A DNA stretch of 64,000 bases from Pulveribacter suum. Lineage in GTDB: Bacteria; Pseudomonadota; Gammaproteobacteria; Burkholderiales; Burkholderiaceae_C. Below the pieces are notes generated by a model that saw nothing but the letters and a program-made list of their open reading frames with translations, ran no database searches and had not been told where the DNA came from. Shown one piece after another: positions 42,993 through 53,732 of this stretch (position 1 is the stretch's first letter; every line of letters begins with the position of its first letter). The stretch is from NCBI RefSeq assembly GCF_003013695.1, contig NZ_CP027792.1, forward strand, positions 702,501 through 766,500, read 5' to 3'. The position numbers were made by a program, and so were the translations under genes.

Positions 42993-44141
42993 TCAGAAAT
43001 CCACCAGGCTCAGGCCCACGCTGAGCACCGTGCGCTTTTTGTTGTAGTCGATCAGGCTGTCGCCATAGCCCGAGAACAGCTGCGTGTGCAGGCGCAGGTT
43101 GCTGCGCGGGCCCACCAGCTTGGTGCCCAGCGTGCTCAGCCAGTCGATGCGCGCCGAGCCCCGGTCGCTGTGGCCGAAGCTGTGGCGCGTGGTCAGCGTG
43201 ACGCGGTTGTCCTTGTTCACGTTCCACCCGAGGGCGAATTCGGCGCGGCCGACGTAGTCGCTGATGCCGGGGTTGTTGTCGCTGTCCGCGCTCTCGTGCA
43301 GCCGCTTCCAGGCGCGCGCGGTGAGGCTCCAGTGGTCGTTCAGCTCGAAGCCGGTCATCAGGTAGGCGCGGTTCCAGCTGCGCGACAGCGGATCGCTCTG
43401 GCCGTTGGACTGGTGCACCAGCCCGATGCCGCTGTAGCGCCAGCGCCAGCCGAAGGGCAGCCGGGCCTCGGTGGGATAGACGTATATGAGCTCCGGCTCG
43501 TGGTCGGTGTTGCGAAACGGCCGTGAGATCTCGGGCGAAAACAGCTGCCAGTACGACTGCTGCGTGTAGCCCACCCAGAGCGAATCGCGCCGCTCAGCGT
43601 GGCCCGTGAGCAGGCCGCTGGCCAGCTTGGTGCGCACCGACAGCTGCACGCGCATCTCCGCGCGGCGGTAGTCCACAGGGGTGGCCGTGCTGTTGTTGGC
43701 GTTGTCCGAGGTGGGCTGGCGGTTCACGGTGTCCGCGCCCACCACCGAGACGCTGATGGGCCGATAGCCGCGGAAGCGGAAGATGCCGCAGTCCGTGCCT
43801 TCCTCCAGTTCCCAAAAGCGCGACAGCGTCGTGTAGTCGCCGTCGCGGCAGCCGTCGGCGTGCGTGACCTGGATGACCGGGCCGGACTCGGGGGCGGCGT
43901 CCTGCGGCGTGGGCAGGCCGGCCGTGGCCTCGGCGGCGGGGGCGCTCCAGGCCTGCTGGCCCGCCCACTGGTCAAAGCAGGCCAGGCGTGCCGGGCCTTC
44001 CTGCAGGGCCGAGCACTGGCGCCAGCCGGCAGCGGGTTGGGCCGCCGGTGCGGCGGCGGGCGAGGGAGCCTGGGCGTGGCCGGCCAGGGGCAGGGCAGCG
44101 GACAGCACGGCGGCGGACAGGCGCGACGAGAGCTTGTTCAT
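42993..44141 (-). CDS. pldA: Outer membrane phospholipase A
   Basis: PldA hydrolyses phospholipids that reach the outer leaflet of the outer membrane. The 382-residue product has a signal peptide (about 1-23) and a beta-barrel with the family catalytic residues in GIGLVHQSNGQSDPLSRSWN: H243, S245 and N257, spaced exactly as H142, S144 and N156 in E. coli. The last residue is Phe, typical of outer membrane barrels. An N-terminal segment of about 70 residues with two Cys (GWRQCSALQEGPARLACFDQ) precedes the barrel and is longer than in E. coli. It is convergent to nothing and stands alone on the minus strand. Confidence 0.95.
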   Translation of the reverse strand: MNKLSSRLSAAVLSAALPLAGHAQAPSPAAAPAAQPAAGWRQCSALQEGPARLACFDQWAGQQAWSAPAAEATAGLPTPQDAAPESGPVIQVTHADGCRDGDYTTLSRFWELEEGTDCGIFRFRGYRPISVSVVGADTVNRQPTSDNANNSTATPVDYRRAEMRVQLSVRTKLASGLLTGHAERRDSLWVGYTQQSYWQLFSPEISRPFRNTDHEPELIYVYPTEARLPFGWRWRYSGIGLVHQSNGQSDPLSRSWNRAYLMTGFELNDHWSLTARAWKRLHESADSDNNPGISDYVGRAEFALGWNVNKDNRVTLTTRHSFGHSDRGSARIDWLSTLGTKLVGPRSNLRLHTQLFSGYGDSLIDYNKKRTVLSVGLSLVDF

Positions 44142-44220
44142 GGGTGGAGGCGGGGCAGAGAAGGGAGAAAGGGAAAAGGGCGCGACGAAGGCGCCGCAGA
44201 TTGTGGGGTTTTTGGCCTCC

Positions 44221-44250
44221 AGCGCTTGTGGGACAAGCGCTGAAAGCTAT
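44221..44250 (+). repeat. Dispersed repeat variant with inverted repeat
   Basis: AGCGCTTGT (44221-44229) and ACAAGCGCT (44233-44241) form a 9-bp inverted repeat around GGG, and the right arm continues as CAAGCGCTGAAAGCTAT, a variant of the dispersed element. It lies between pldA and the rep stop. Confidence 0.6.
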
Positions 44251-44273
44251 CAATAAAAGAGCGCTTGGGCCCT

Positions 44274-46334
44274 TCAGGTAGCCGCGGGCCCGGCCGCGCG
44301 CGCGGCGAATTCTGCGCGCAGCTGGCGCAGCTTTTCGCGCGGGTCTTCCCGGGCAGTGGCGGCATCCAGCTTCATCTCGGCGATGAAGCGGCTGGGCTGG
44401 CAGGCCACCATCTCGCGGCCGCGCTTGCGCTTCTTGGTCCAGCTCACGGCCAGCGTGCGCTGGGCACGCGTGATGCCTACGTACATCAGGCGGCGCTCTT
44501 CCTGCAGCCGGGCGGCGATGTCCTCGCTCACCTTGTGCTGGCGGCCCTCGTCGTCGTCCAGCTTGAAGGGCAGCATGCCCTCGGTCACGCCGGCCAAAAT
44601 CACGTGCGGCCACTCCAGGCCCTTGCTGGCGTGCAGGGTGGACAGCACCACCATGTCCTGCTCCTGCTCGCGCTCGGAGATGGTGGACAGCAGGGCGATG
44701 GTCTGGGCGACTTCCAGCAGGCTCTTGGTTTCCTTGTGCGTGGTGGTGCCGGCGGCGTCCTCGATCTGGCCGCCCGCGCGCTGGGCCATCCAGTCGCAAA
44801 ACTCCAGCACGTTGCTCCAACGGGCGGCCGCTACCTTCTCGCTGTCCTCGGCGTCGTACAGGTGCTGCTCGTAGCCGATGTCCTTCAGCCAGTCGCCCAG
44901 GAAGGCGCGCGCGTCTTGAGCCCCGTGCGTGTGGCGGGCGCGGTATTCCAGGTCGTTGACGGCGCGGCCGAACTCGGCCAGGCCGTCCAGCGCGCGCTTG
45001 GGCACCGCCGCCGGCAGCATGGCGTTGAACAGCGCGCCGAACATGCTGGTGCGGTGCTGCGTGGCGAACGTGCCCAGCGCGCCCAGCGTGGTGTGGCCGA
45101 TGCCGCGCTTGGGGTTGGCCACGGCGCGCAGAAAGGCCGGGTCGTCGTCGTTGTTGATCCACAGGCGGAACCACGCGCACAGGTCGCGGATCTCGGCGCG
45201 GTCAAAGAAGCTGGTGCCGCCCGAGACCTTGTAGGGGATGCTGGCCTTGCGCAGCGCTTTTTCGAACGGCTTGGCCTGGTGGTTGGCGCGGTACAGGATG
45301 GCAAAGCTCTTCCACGCCGGCGGCGGATTGGCCGCGGCGCGCAGGGAGAGGATGCGCGCCACGGCGCGCTCGGCCTCGTGCTCCTCGTTGTCGCAGTCCT
45401 GCACGCGCACCGGCTCGCCCTCGCCCAGCTCGCTGAACAAGGTCTTGGGATACAGCTTGGGGTTGGGCCCGATGACGTGGTTGGCCGCGCGCAGGATGGC
45501 GCTGGTCGAGCGGTAGTTCTGCTCCAGCTTGATGACCTTGAGCTGGGGAAAGTCCACCGGCAGCTTCTTCAAATTGTCCAGCGTGGCGCCGCGCCAGCCG
45601 TAGATGCTCTGGTCGTCGTCGCCCACGGCGGTGAGGCGCGCGCGTTCGCCCACCAGCATCTTCAAAAGCTCGTACTGCGTGGCGTTGGTGTCCTGGTACT
45701 CGTCCACCAGCACGTGGCCCAGCACGCGCTGCCATTTTTCGCGTACCTCGGCGTGGCCCTTGAGCAGCCGCATGGGCAGGCCAATCAGGTCGTCGAAGTC
45801 CACGCTCTGGTAGGCGGCCAGGCGTTCCTCGTAGCGCTGCATGATCAGGGCGATGCTGCGCTCGTGGTCATCTTTGGCCATGGCCAGCGACTTGCGCGCG
45901 TCCCAGCCCTGGTTCTTCCAGGCGCTGATGGACCATTGCCACTGGCGCGCCGTGGCCGCGTCGGTGGTGCCGCCGGCGCAGTCCTTGAGGATGCCGGTCA
46001 CGTCGTCCTGGTCCAGGATGCTGAAGTTGGGCTTGAGGCCCAGCACGTGCCCGTCTTCCCTCACCATGCGCACGCCCAGGGCGTGGAAGGTGCACACCAG
46101 CACGTCCCTGGCCTGGCGGCCGATCAGGCCGGCGGCGCGCTCGCGCATCTCGGCGGCGGCCTTGTTGGTGAAGGTGATGGCGGCGATGCGCTTGGGGGCC
46201 AGGCCGGTCTCGATCAGCCGCGCGATCTTGTGCGTGATGACGCGCGTTTTCCCTGAGCCGGCGCCGGCCAGCACCAGGCAGGGGCCCTCGGTGTAGTGCA
46301 CGGCTTGCAGCTGGGCCAGATTCAGACCGGACAT
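44274..46334 (-). CDS. rep: ATP-dependent DNA helicase Rep (UvrD/Rep superfamily)
   Basis: Rep is a 3'-5' DNA helicase that helps replication forks pass obstacles. The 686-residue product starts MSGLNLAQLQAVHYTEGPCL and has Walker A GAGSGKT near residue 26, motif Ia TFTNKAAAEMRERA, motif II DEYQDTN, motif III GDDDQSIYGWRGA, motif IV LEQNYRSTSAIL, motif V TLHASKGLEWPHVI and motif VI LMYVGITRAQ. The length (E. coli Rep 673) and the immediate N-terminal Q motif favour Rep over UvrD. ATG 46334 is chosen; the long in-frame extension upstream is non-homologous. It is divergent from the AEC transporter gene. Confidence 0.93.
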   Translation of the reverse strand: MSGLNLAQLQAVHYTEGPCLVLAGAGSGKTRVITHKIARLIETGLAPKRIAAITFTNKAAAEMRERAAGLIGRQARDVLVCTFHALGVRMVREDGHVLGLKPNFSILDQDDVTGILKDCAGGTTDAATARQWQWSISAWKNQGWDARKSLAMAKDDHERSIALIMQRYEERLAAYQSVDFDDLIGLPMRLLKGHAEVREKWQRVLGHVLVDEYQDTNATQYELLKMLVGERARLTAVGDDDQSIYGWRGATLDNLKKLPVDFPQLKVIKLEQNYRSTSAILRAANHVIGPNPKLYPKTLFSELGEGEPVRVQDCDNEEHEAERAVARILSLRAAANPPPAWKSFAILYRANHQAKPFEKALRKASIPYKVSGGTSFFDRAEIRDLCAWFRLWINNDDDPAFLRAVANPKRGIGHTTLGALGTFATQHRTSMFGALFNAMLPAAVPKRALDGLAEFGRAVNDLEYRARHTHGAQDARAFLGDWLKDIGYEQHLYDAEDSEKVAAARWSNVLEFCDWMAQRAGGQIEDAAGTTTHKETKSLLEVAQTIALLSTISEREQEQDMVVLSTLHASKGLEWPHVILAGVTEGMLPFKLDDDEGRQHKVSEDIAARLQEERRLMYVGITRAQRTLAVSWTKKRKRGREMVACQPSRFIAEMKLDAATAREDPREKLRQLRAEFAARAAGPAAT

Positions 46335-46443
46335 GGGAAAGGCAAAGGGCGGGAAAAGAGGAACAAGGCGGGAAGGGGCGGGCGCGAAGCGCACGATGAT
46401 AGCGAGCGGTCCATAAGCCCTTGCGACTGCCACAATCGCGCCC

Positions 46444-47391
46444 GTGCTGTCGGTCCTGTCGGTCACCTTCCCGTTTTTCGCCCTGGTGCTGGCCGGCTTT
46501 GCCGCCACGCGCCGGGGTCTGCTGCCGCTCTCGGCAATAGCCGGGCTGAACAGCTTCGTGCTGTACTTTGCCCTGCCGTGCATGCTGTACCGCTTCGGCG
46601 CGGGCACGCCCATCGCCCAGCTGCTCGACCCTGGGGTGGCCCTGGTCTATCTGCTGTGCGCCCTGGCCCTGGTCGCCGGCACGATAGCCGCCACGCACCG
46701 GCGCTGGGGCTGGAACGACGCCGCTTTCGGCGCGCTGGTGGTGGCCTTTCCCAACTCGGGCTTCATGGGCGTGCCGCTGCTGGTGGCGCTGCTGGGCGAG
46801 GCCAGCGCCGGCACCGTGATCCCGACCATGGCGCTGGACATGGTCGTCACCACCTCGCTGTGCATCGCCCTGTCGCGCCTGGGCCTGGGCGAGGGCAGTG
46901 CGGGCCGGGCGCTGCGCATGGCGCTGCGCGGGGTGCTGGCCAACCCGCTGCCCTGGTCCATCGCGCTGGGCGGGGTGGCCTCGGCCGCCTCCTTCACCCT
47001 GCCCGGGCCCCTGGAGCGCACCGTGGCCATGCTGGCCGACGCGGCCTCGCCGGTGGCGCTGTTCACCATCGGTGCGGTGCTGGCGCGCTCGCAGATGAAC
47101 CAGCATGAGCGCGTCGCCGCGCGCGACTACCTGCCCCTGGCCCTGGCCAAGCTGCTCATCCATCCGGTGCTGATGTGGCTGGCCTGCCAGGCCGCCCTGG
47201 TCCTGGGCCTGGCCCTGCCGCCGCTGGCAGTGACCACCCTGGTGCTGGTGGCCGCACTGCCCAGCGCCAGCAACGTGTCGCTGCTGGCCGAGCGCTTCGG
47301 CGCCCACGGCGGGCGCATCGCCCGGATCATCCTGGCCAGCACGGCGCTGGCGTTCTTCACGTTTGCGGCGGCGGTGGCGCTGCTGGTCTGA
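46444..47391 (+). CDS. AEC (auxin efflux carrier) family transporter
   Basis: The 315-residue product has about ten hydrophobic segments and the AEC layout of two five-helix halves, beginning VLSVLSVTFPFFALVLAGFA. Conserved NSGFMGVPLL (about 102-111) and the C-terminal ALPSASNVSLLAERFG stretch fit the family. The start is GTG 46444, divergent from rep by 109 bases. Bacterial AEC proteins export or import organic acids such as malate; the substrate cannot be inferred here. Confidence 0.9.
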   Translation: MLSVLSVTFPFFALVLAGFAATRRGLLPLSAIAGLNSFVLYFALPCMLYRFGAGTPIAQLLDPGVALVYLLCALALVAGTIAATHRRWGWNDAAFGALVVAFPNSGFMGVPLLVALLGEASAGTVIPTMALDMVVTTSLCIALSRLGLGEGSAGRALRMALRGVLANPLPWSIALGGVASAASFTLPGPLERTVAMLADAASPVALFTIGAVLARSQMNQHERVAARDYLPLALAKLLIHPVLMWLACQAALVLGLALPPLAVTTLVLVAALPSASNVSLLAERFGAHGGRIARIILASTALAFFTFAAAVALLV

Positions 47392-47408
47392 GGCCTGGGC
47401 ACAAGAAA

Positions 47409-47432
47409 AGAAAGGTCCCGCAGGACCTTTCT
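47409..47432. terminator. Terminator between the AEC transporter and asparaginase genes
   Basis: AGAAAGGTCC (47409-47418) pairs with GGACCTTTCT (47423-47432) around CGCA. It lies between two convergent genes; the AT-rich stem foot gives weak T and A runs, so it may work in both directions. Confidence 0.75.
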
Positions 47433-47450
47433 CATAGCCGGAGCGGGGGT

Positions 47451-50860
<3,410 letters not shown>

Positions 50861-50908
50861 GCGCGGAGCCCGCATTGTGCCGGCTGCTGCGGCTGGACCG
50901 GGCCAAGC

Positions 50909-50917
50909 TGTGGATAA
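50909..50917 (-). promoter_or_regulatory. Perfect DnaA-box sequence
   Basis: TGTGGATAA is the reverse complement of the consensus DnaA box TTATCCACA. It is followed by CTTTGTGGAG, sharing TGTGGATAACTTTGT with the second box below. Confidence 0.6.
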
Positions 50918-51232
50918 CTTTGTGGAGAATGGGCGTTGAAACGCCTGCAGGCCTTGCGGGGCGGGCATTACGCGCTATCAAGCCCGCGGCACGGGCTGGC
51001 AAAAATGCCAATGAAATCAAGGGGCTATGTTGCAGTGCAAAAAAACCTCCGCATCCGCCGGCCTCGTGGGCACAAAGGCCCCCGCTTCGCCAAACATGTG
51101 AACAAGTGCGGTGTCAAGAGCTTTGGGCCCCCTGTTTTTATGCTAGGGCCCTCCCCTCCACCGGGAAAGCGCATGCACATCGGCCGACAAGTGCTTGATT
51201 TTGCAAGTGTTTGCACAGAAGTTCAGAATTTC

Positions 51233-51241
51233 TGTGGATAA
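51233..51241 (-). promoter_or_regulatory. Perfect DnaA-box sequence
   Basis: A second TGTGGATAA in the same orientation, followed by CTTTGTTGATA. The 15-base match with the site at 50909 is TGTGGATAACTTTGT. Confidence 0.6.
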
Positions 51242-51430
51242 CTTTGTTGATAGCTGCCGGTCAGGCCTCGCAAGCCCTTGTCAGGCCGTGCTTTGCTTGC
51301 GCTGCCCAGGAAAAAGGCAGAAATGGCAGAGCGTTGAAAATCAACAACTTGGCGGCGCCTGCGGCTTAGTTCCCACGGCCGAGCAGAAATCTGTCACAGG
51401 CCGTGTCGGGCCGGCCCGTGCCGGCTCCGG

Positions 51431-51439
51431 TGTGCATAA
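51431..51439 (-). promoter_or_regulatory. Imperfect DnaA-box-like sequence
   Basis: TGTGCATAA differs from the consensus in one base and lies in the same orientation, seven bases before the hemE stop. Confidence 0.35.
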
Positions 51440-51445
51440 CTGGCG

Positions 51446-52573
51446 TTACGCGCGGCGCATGGCGCGCGAATGGCCGTGCACAGCTTCCACCAGCGCCGTG
51501 ACGTGCTCGGGTGGGGTGAACTGGCTGATGCCGTGGCCCAGGTTGAAGATGTGCGTGGGGCCGCAGGTGTGCGGGTCGGTGTGGGGCTGGCCGAAGCTGT
51601 CCAGCACGGCCCGCGCTTCGCGCGCCACGGCGTCGGGTGGGGCGAACAGCACGTTCGGGTCCAGGTTGCCCTGCAGCGCCTTGCCGGGGCCGCCGGCCAC
51701 GCCGCCCACGGCCGCGCGGGCACGGCCCAGGTTGGCCGTCCAGTCCAGCCCCAGGACTTCGCAATCGAGCGTGTCCATCTCATCGAGCCAGATGCCGCCG
51801 CCCTTGGTGAAGACGATGCGCGGCACGTCCTGGCCATCAGGGCCGGTGCGCTTGAGCTGCGCCAGCACGCGCTGCGTGTACTGCAGGCTGAAGGGCTGAA
51901 AGCACCCGTCGGCCAGCACGCCGCCCCAGCTGTCAAAGACCATCACGGCCTGGGCGCCGGCGTCGATCTGGGCGTTCAGGTACTGCGCCACGGCGTCGGC
52001 GTTCACGGCCAGGATGCGATGCATCAGGTCCGGGCGGGCGTACATCAGGCTCTTGACCTGGCGGTAATCCTGGGAGCCCCGGCCCTCGACCATGTAGCAG
52101 GCCAGCGTCCAGGGGCTGCCGGAAAAGCCGATCAGCGGCACGCGGCCGTTCAGGGCCCGGCGGATGCTGGTGACGGCATCGAACACGTAGCGCAGCTTGT
52201 CCATGTCGGGCACGGCCAGTTGAGCCACGTCGGCCTCGGTGCGCACCGTCTGGGCAAAGCGCGGGCCTTCGCCTTCGGCAAACGACAGACCCAGGCCCAT
52301 GGCATCGGGCACGGTCAGGATGTCGGAAAACAGGATGGAGGCGTCCAGCGCGAAGCGCTCCAGGGGCTGCAGCGTGACCTCGGTGGCGTAGTCCACGTTG
52401 GTCGCCAGCCCCATGAAGCTGCCGGCCCGCGCGCGCGTGGCCTTGTACTCGGGCAGGTAGCGGCCGGCCTGGCGCATCAGCCACAGAGGGGTGTATTCGG
52501 TAGCCTGGCGGCGGCAGGCGCGCAGGAAGGTGTCGTTCGTCAGGGGGGCGAAGGAAGATCGGGCAGTGGTCAT
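51446..52573 (-). CDS. hemE: Uroporphyrinogen decarboxylase
   Basis: HemE removes four acetate carboxyls from uroporphyrinogen III to give coproporphyrinogen III in haem synthesis. The 375-residue product has the family signature [20 protein letters not shown] (about 27-46, with the conserved Arg residues that hold the substrate) and [19 protein letters not shown] 52573 fits the family. It is a soluble enzyme, lying downstream of an L,D-transpeptidase gene with a 61-base gap on the same strand. No other haem gene is nearby. Confidence 0.98.
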   Translation of the reverse strand: MTTARSSFAPLTNDTFLRACRRQATEYTPLWLMRQAGRYLPEYKATRARAGSFMGLATNVDYATEVTLQPLERFALDASILFSDILTVPDAMGLGLSFAEGEGPRFAQTVRTEADVAQLAVPDMDKLRYVFDAVTSIRRALNGRVPLIGFSGSPWTLACYMVEGRGSQDYRQVKSLMYARPDLMHRILAVNADAVAQYLNAQIDAGAQAVMVFDSWGGVLADGCFQPFSLQYTQRVLAQLKRTGPDGQDVPRIVFTKGGGIWLDEMDTLDCEVLGLDWTANLGRARAAVGGVAGGPGKALQGNLDPNVLFAPPDAVAREARAVLDSFGQPHTDPHTCGPTHIFNLGHGISQFTPPEHVTALVEAVHGHSRAMRRA

Positions 52574-52634
52574 GGCCGGGGATTGTCGCAGCGCCCCGCG
52601 CACGCAGGGCGTCCAGGCCCTTGACCCCGGTCAA

Positions 52635-53666
52635 TCAATAGACGACGACCCGGTCGCCCACCTTGACCTGCTCGTACAGCCACTTGGCCACCTGGTAGTC
52701 GCGCAGCTGGCTGCAGCCGTGCGAGCCGCCGCCGTAGCCCTTGTCGGCGAAGTCCTGCGAGAAGTGGATGGCCACGTTGCCCTGGTAGAACAGGGCGTAG
52801 GGCATGGGCGTGCGCTCGCCGAAGATCTTGGAGACCGTCTCGTGGTTCATGTACCAGATGCGGAATTCGCCCTCGGGGCTGTCCCAGCCCGGCATGGCAA
52901 AGCGTGCCTCGCGGGTGAAGCGCACGCGGCCGTCCTCCACGTAGGACATCTTTTTCTGCTGCTTGGAGATGCACACCACGCGCCCGGTGGCGCAGCTGGC
53001 GTGCAGCTCCTGCGTCAGGCTGCTTTGCGGGGGCGCGCCGAACAGGTCGGCGTAGCGCGGCAGCCGGGTGCGGCGGATCAGCGGCGTCCAGGTGCGCTCG
53101 TCCATCACCTCGCTGGCCGGCAGGCCGATGCGCGTGCGCCAGGCGGCGATGGCGGCGCGCGTGGCGTCGTTGAAGACGCCGTCCACCGCGCCCTGGTACA
53201 CGCCCGCCTGCTTCAGGCGGTGCTGCAGCTCCATCATGAAGGCCGGCTCGCCGGGTGCGACGAACCACGGGCCGACGTCGGTGTTGTTCAGCTCGGCCTG
53301 GGTGGGCGCACGCGAGCGCGCGGCCAGGGCCTGCCAGGTGGCCGGGTCCACGGCGCCGGTGGCGCGCAGGCCGGCGTCCTTTTGCAGCTTGATCACCGCT
53401 TCGCGCGTGAGCATGCCGAAGCGGTCCTCCACATCGACCACCGCCAGGTACTTGGCCTGGCGCAGGCGCACCTGCAGCTCGCGCACCTGGGGCGACTGCA
53501 TCTTGAAGCGCAGCACTTCCTGCCCGTCTGCGGTGGCGCGGGTGGCCGGCGCCGGGCGTGGCGCCTCGGAAGAAGGGAGGTTGCGGGCCTGCGCGGCCGC
53601 GGCGCACAGGCCGGCGGCCAGGGCTGCAAGGGCCGCCAGTCGGCGGGGAAAGCGCTGCGAGATCAT
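52635..53666 (-). CDS. L,D-transpeptidase family protein with two peptidoglycan-binding domains
   Basis: The 343-residue product has a signal peptide (about 1-29), two peptidoglycan_binding_1 repeats (about 57-110 and 130-185, with VDVEDRFGMLTREAVIKLQ and GVYQGAVDGVFNDATRAAIA) and a C-terminal YkuD catalytic domain with the active-site SHGC (H316, C318, followed by SQLRD). The enzyme would cross-link peptidoglycan stems or anchor proteins in the periplasm. A further Cys pair (SCATGRVVC near 225-233) may form a disulfide. The TTG codon two positions upstream of ATG 53666 is not needed. It lies between dsbD and hemE, all on the minus strand. Confidence 0.92.
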   Translation of the reverse strand: MISQRFPRRLAALAALAAGLCAAAAQARNLPSSEAPRPAPATRATADGQEVLRFKMQSPQVRELQVRLRQAKYLAVVDVEDRFGMLTREAVIKLQKDAGLRATGAVDPATWQALAARSRAPTQAELNNTDVGPWFVAPGEPAFMMELQHRLKQAGVYQGAVDGVFNDATRAAIAAWRTRIGLPASEVMDERTWTPLIRRTRLPRYADLFGAPPQSSLTQELHASCATGRVVCISKQQKKMSYVEDGRVRFTREARFAMPGWDSPEGEFRIWYMNHETVSKIFGERTPMPYALFYQGNVAIHFSQDFADKGYGGGSHGCSQLRDYQVAKWLYEQVKVGDRVVVY

Positions 53667-53732
53667 GGGCAAAAATTATCCGGCGCTGTCGGCGCAGCAG
53701 GGGTAACCATGCCCTTGGTCGTAGGGCTTTTC

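Larger units (their letters stand above)
50861..51445. other. 585-base priA-hemE spacer without a recognised gene
   Basis: No frame here has database-like features. Sequence features are three DnaA-box-like sites in the same orientation, a degenerate inverted copy of the dispersed element near 51249-51260 and several A-runs. A start-ATG frame at 50936-51241 exists but has no recognisable features and poor support. It probably holds the promoter of priA (divergent reading not required, both neighbours are minus strand) and the end of the hemE transcript. Confidence 0.6.

Noticed and set aside
50936..51241. Open frame of 101 codons in the priA-hemE spacer
   Set aside because: No ribosome binding site, no homology I recognise and composition unlike neighbouring genes; it also covers a DnaA-box-like site.
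50861..51445. Candidate chromosomal replication origin
   Set aside because: DnaA boxes are present but there is no dnaA, dnaN, gyrB or parAB nearby and no clear AT-rich unwinding region, so I keep it only as a possible regulatory site.
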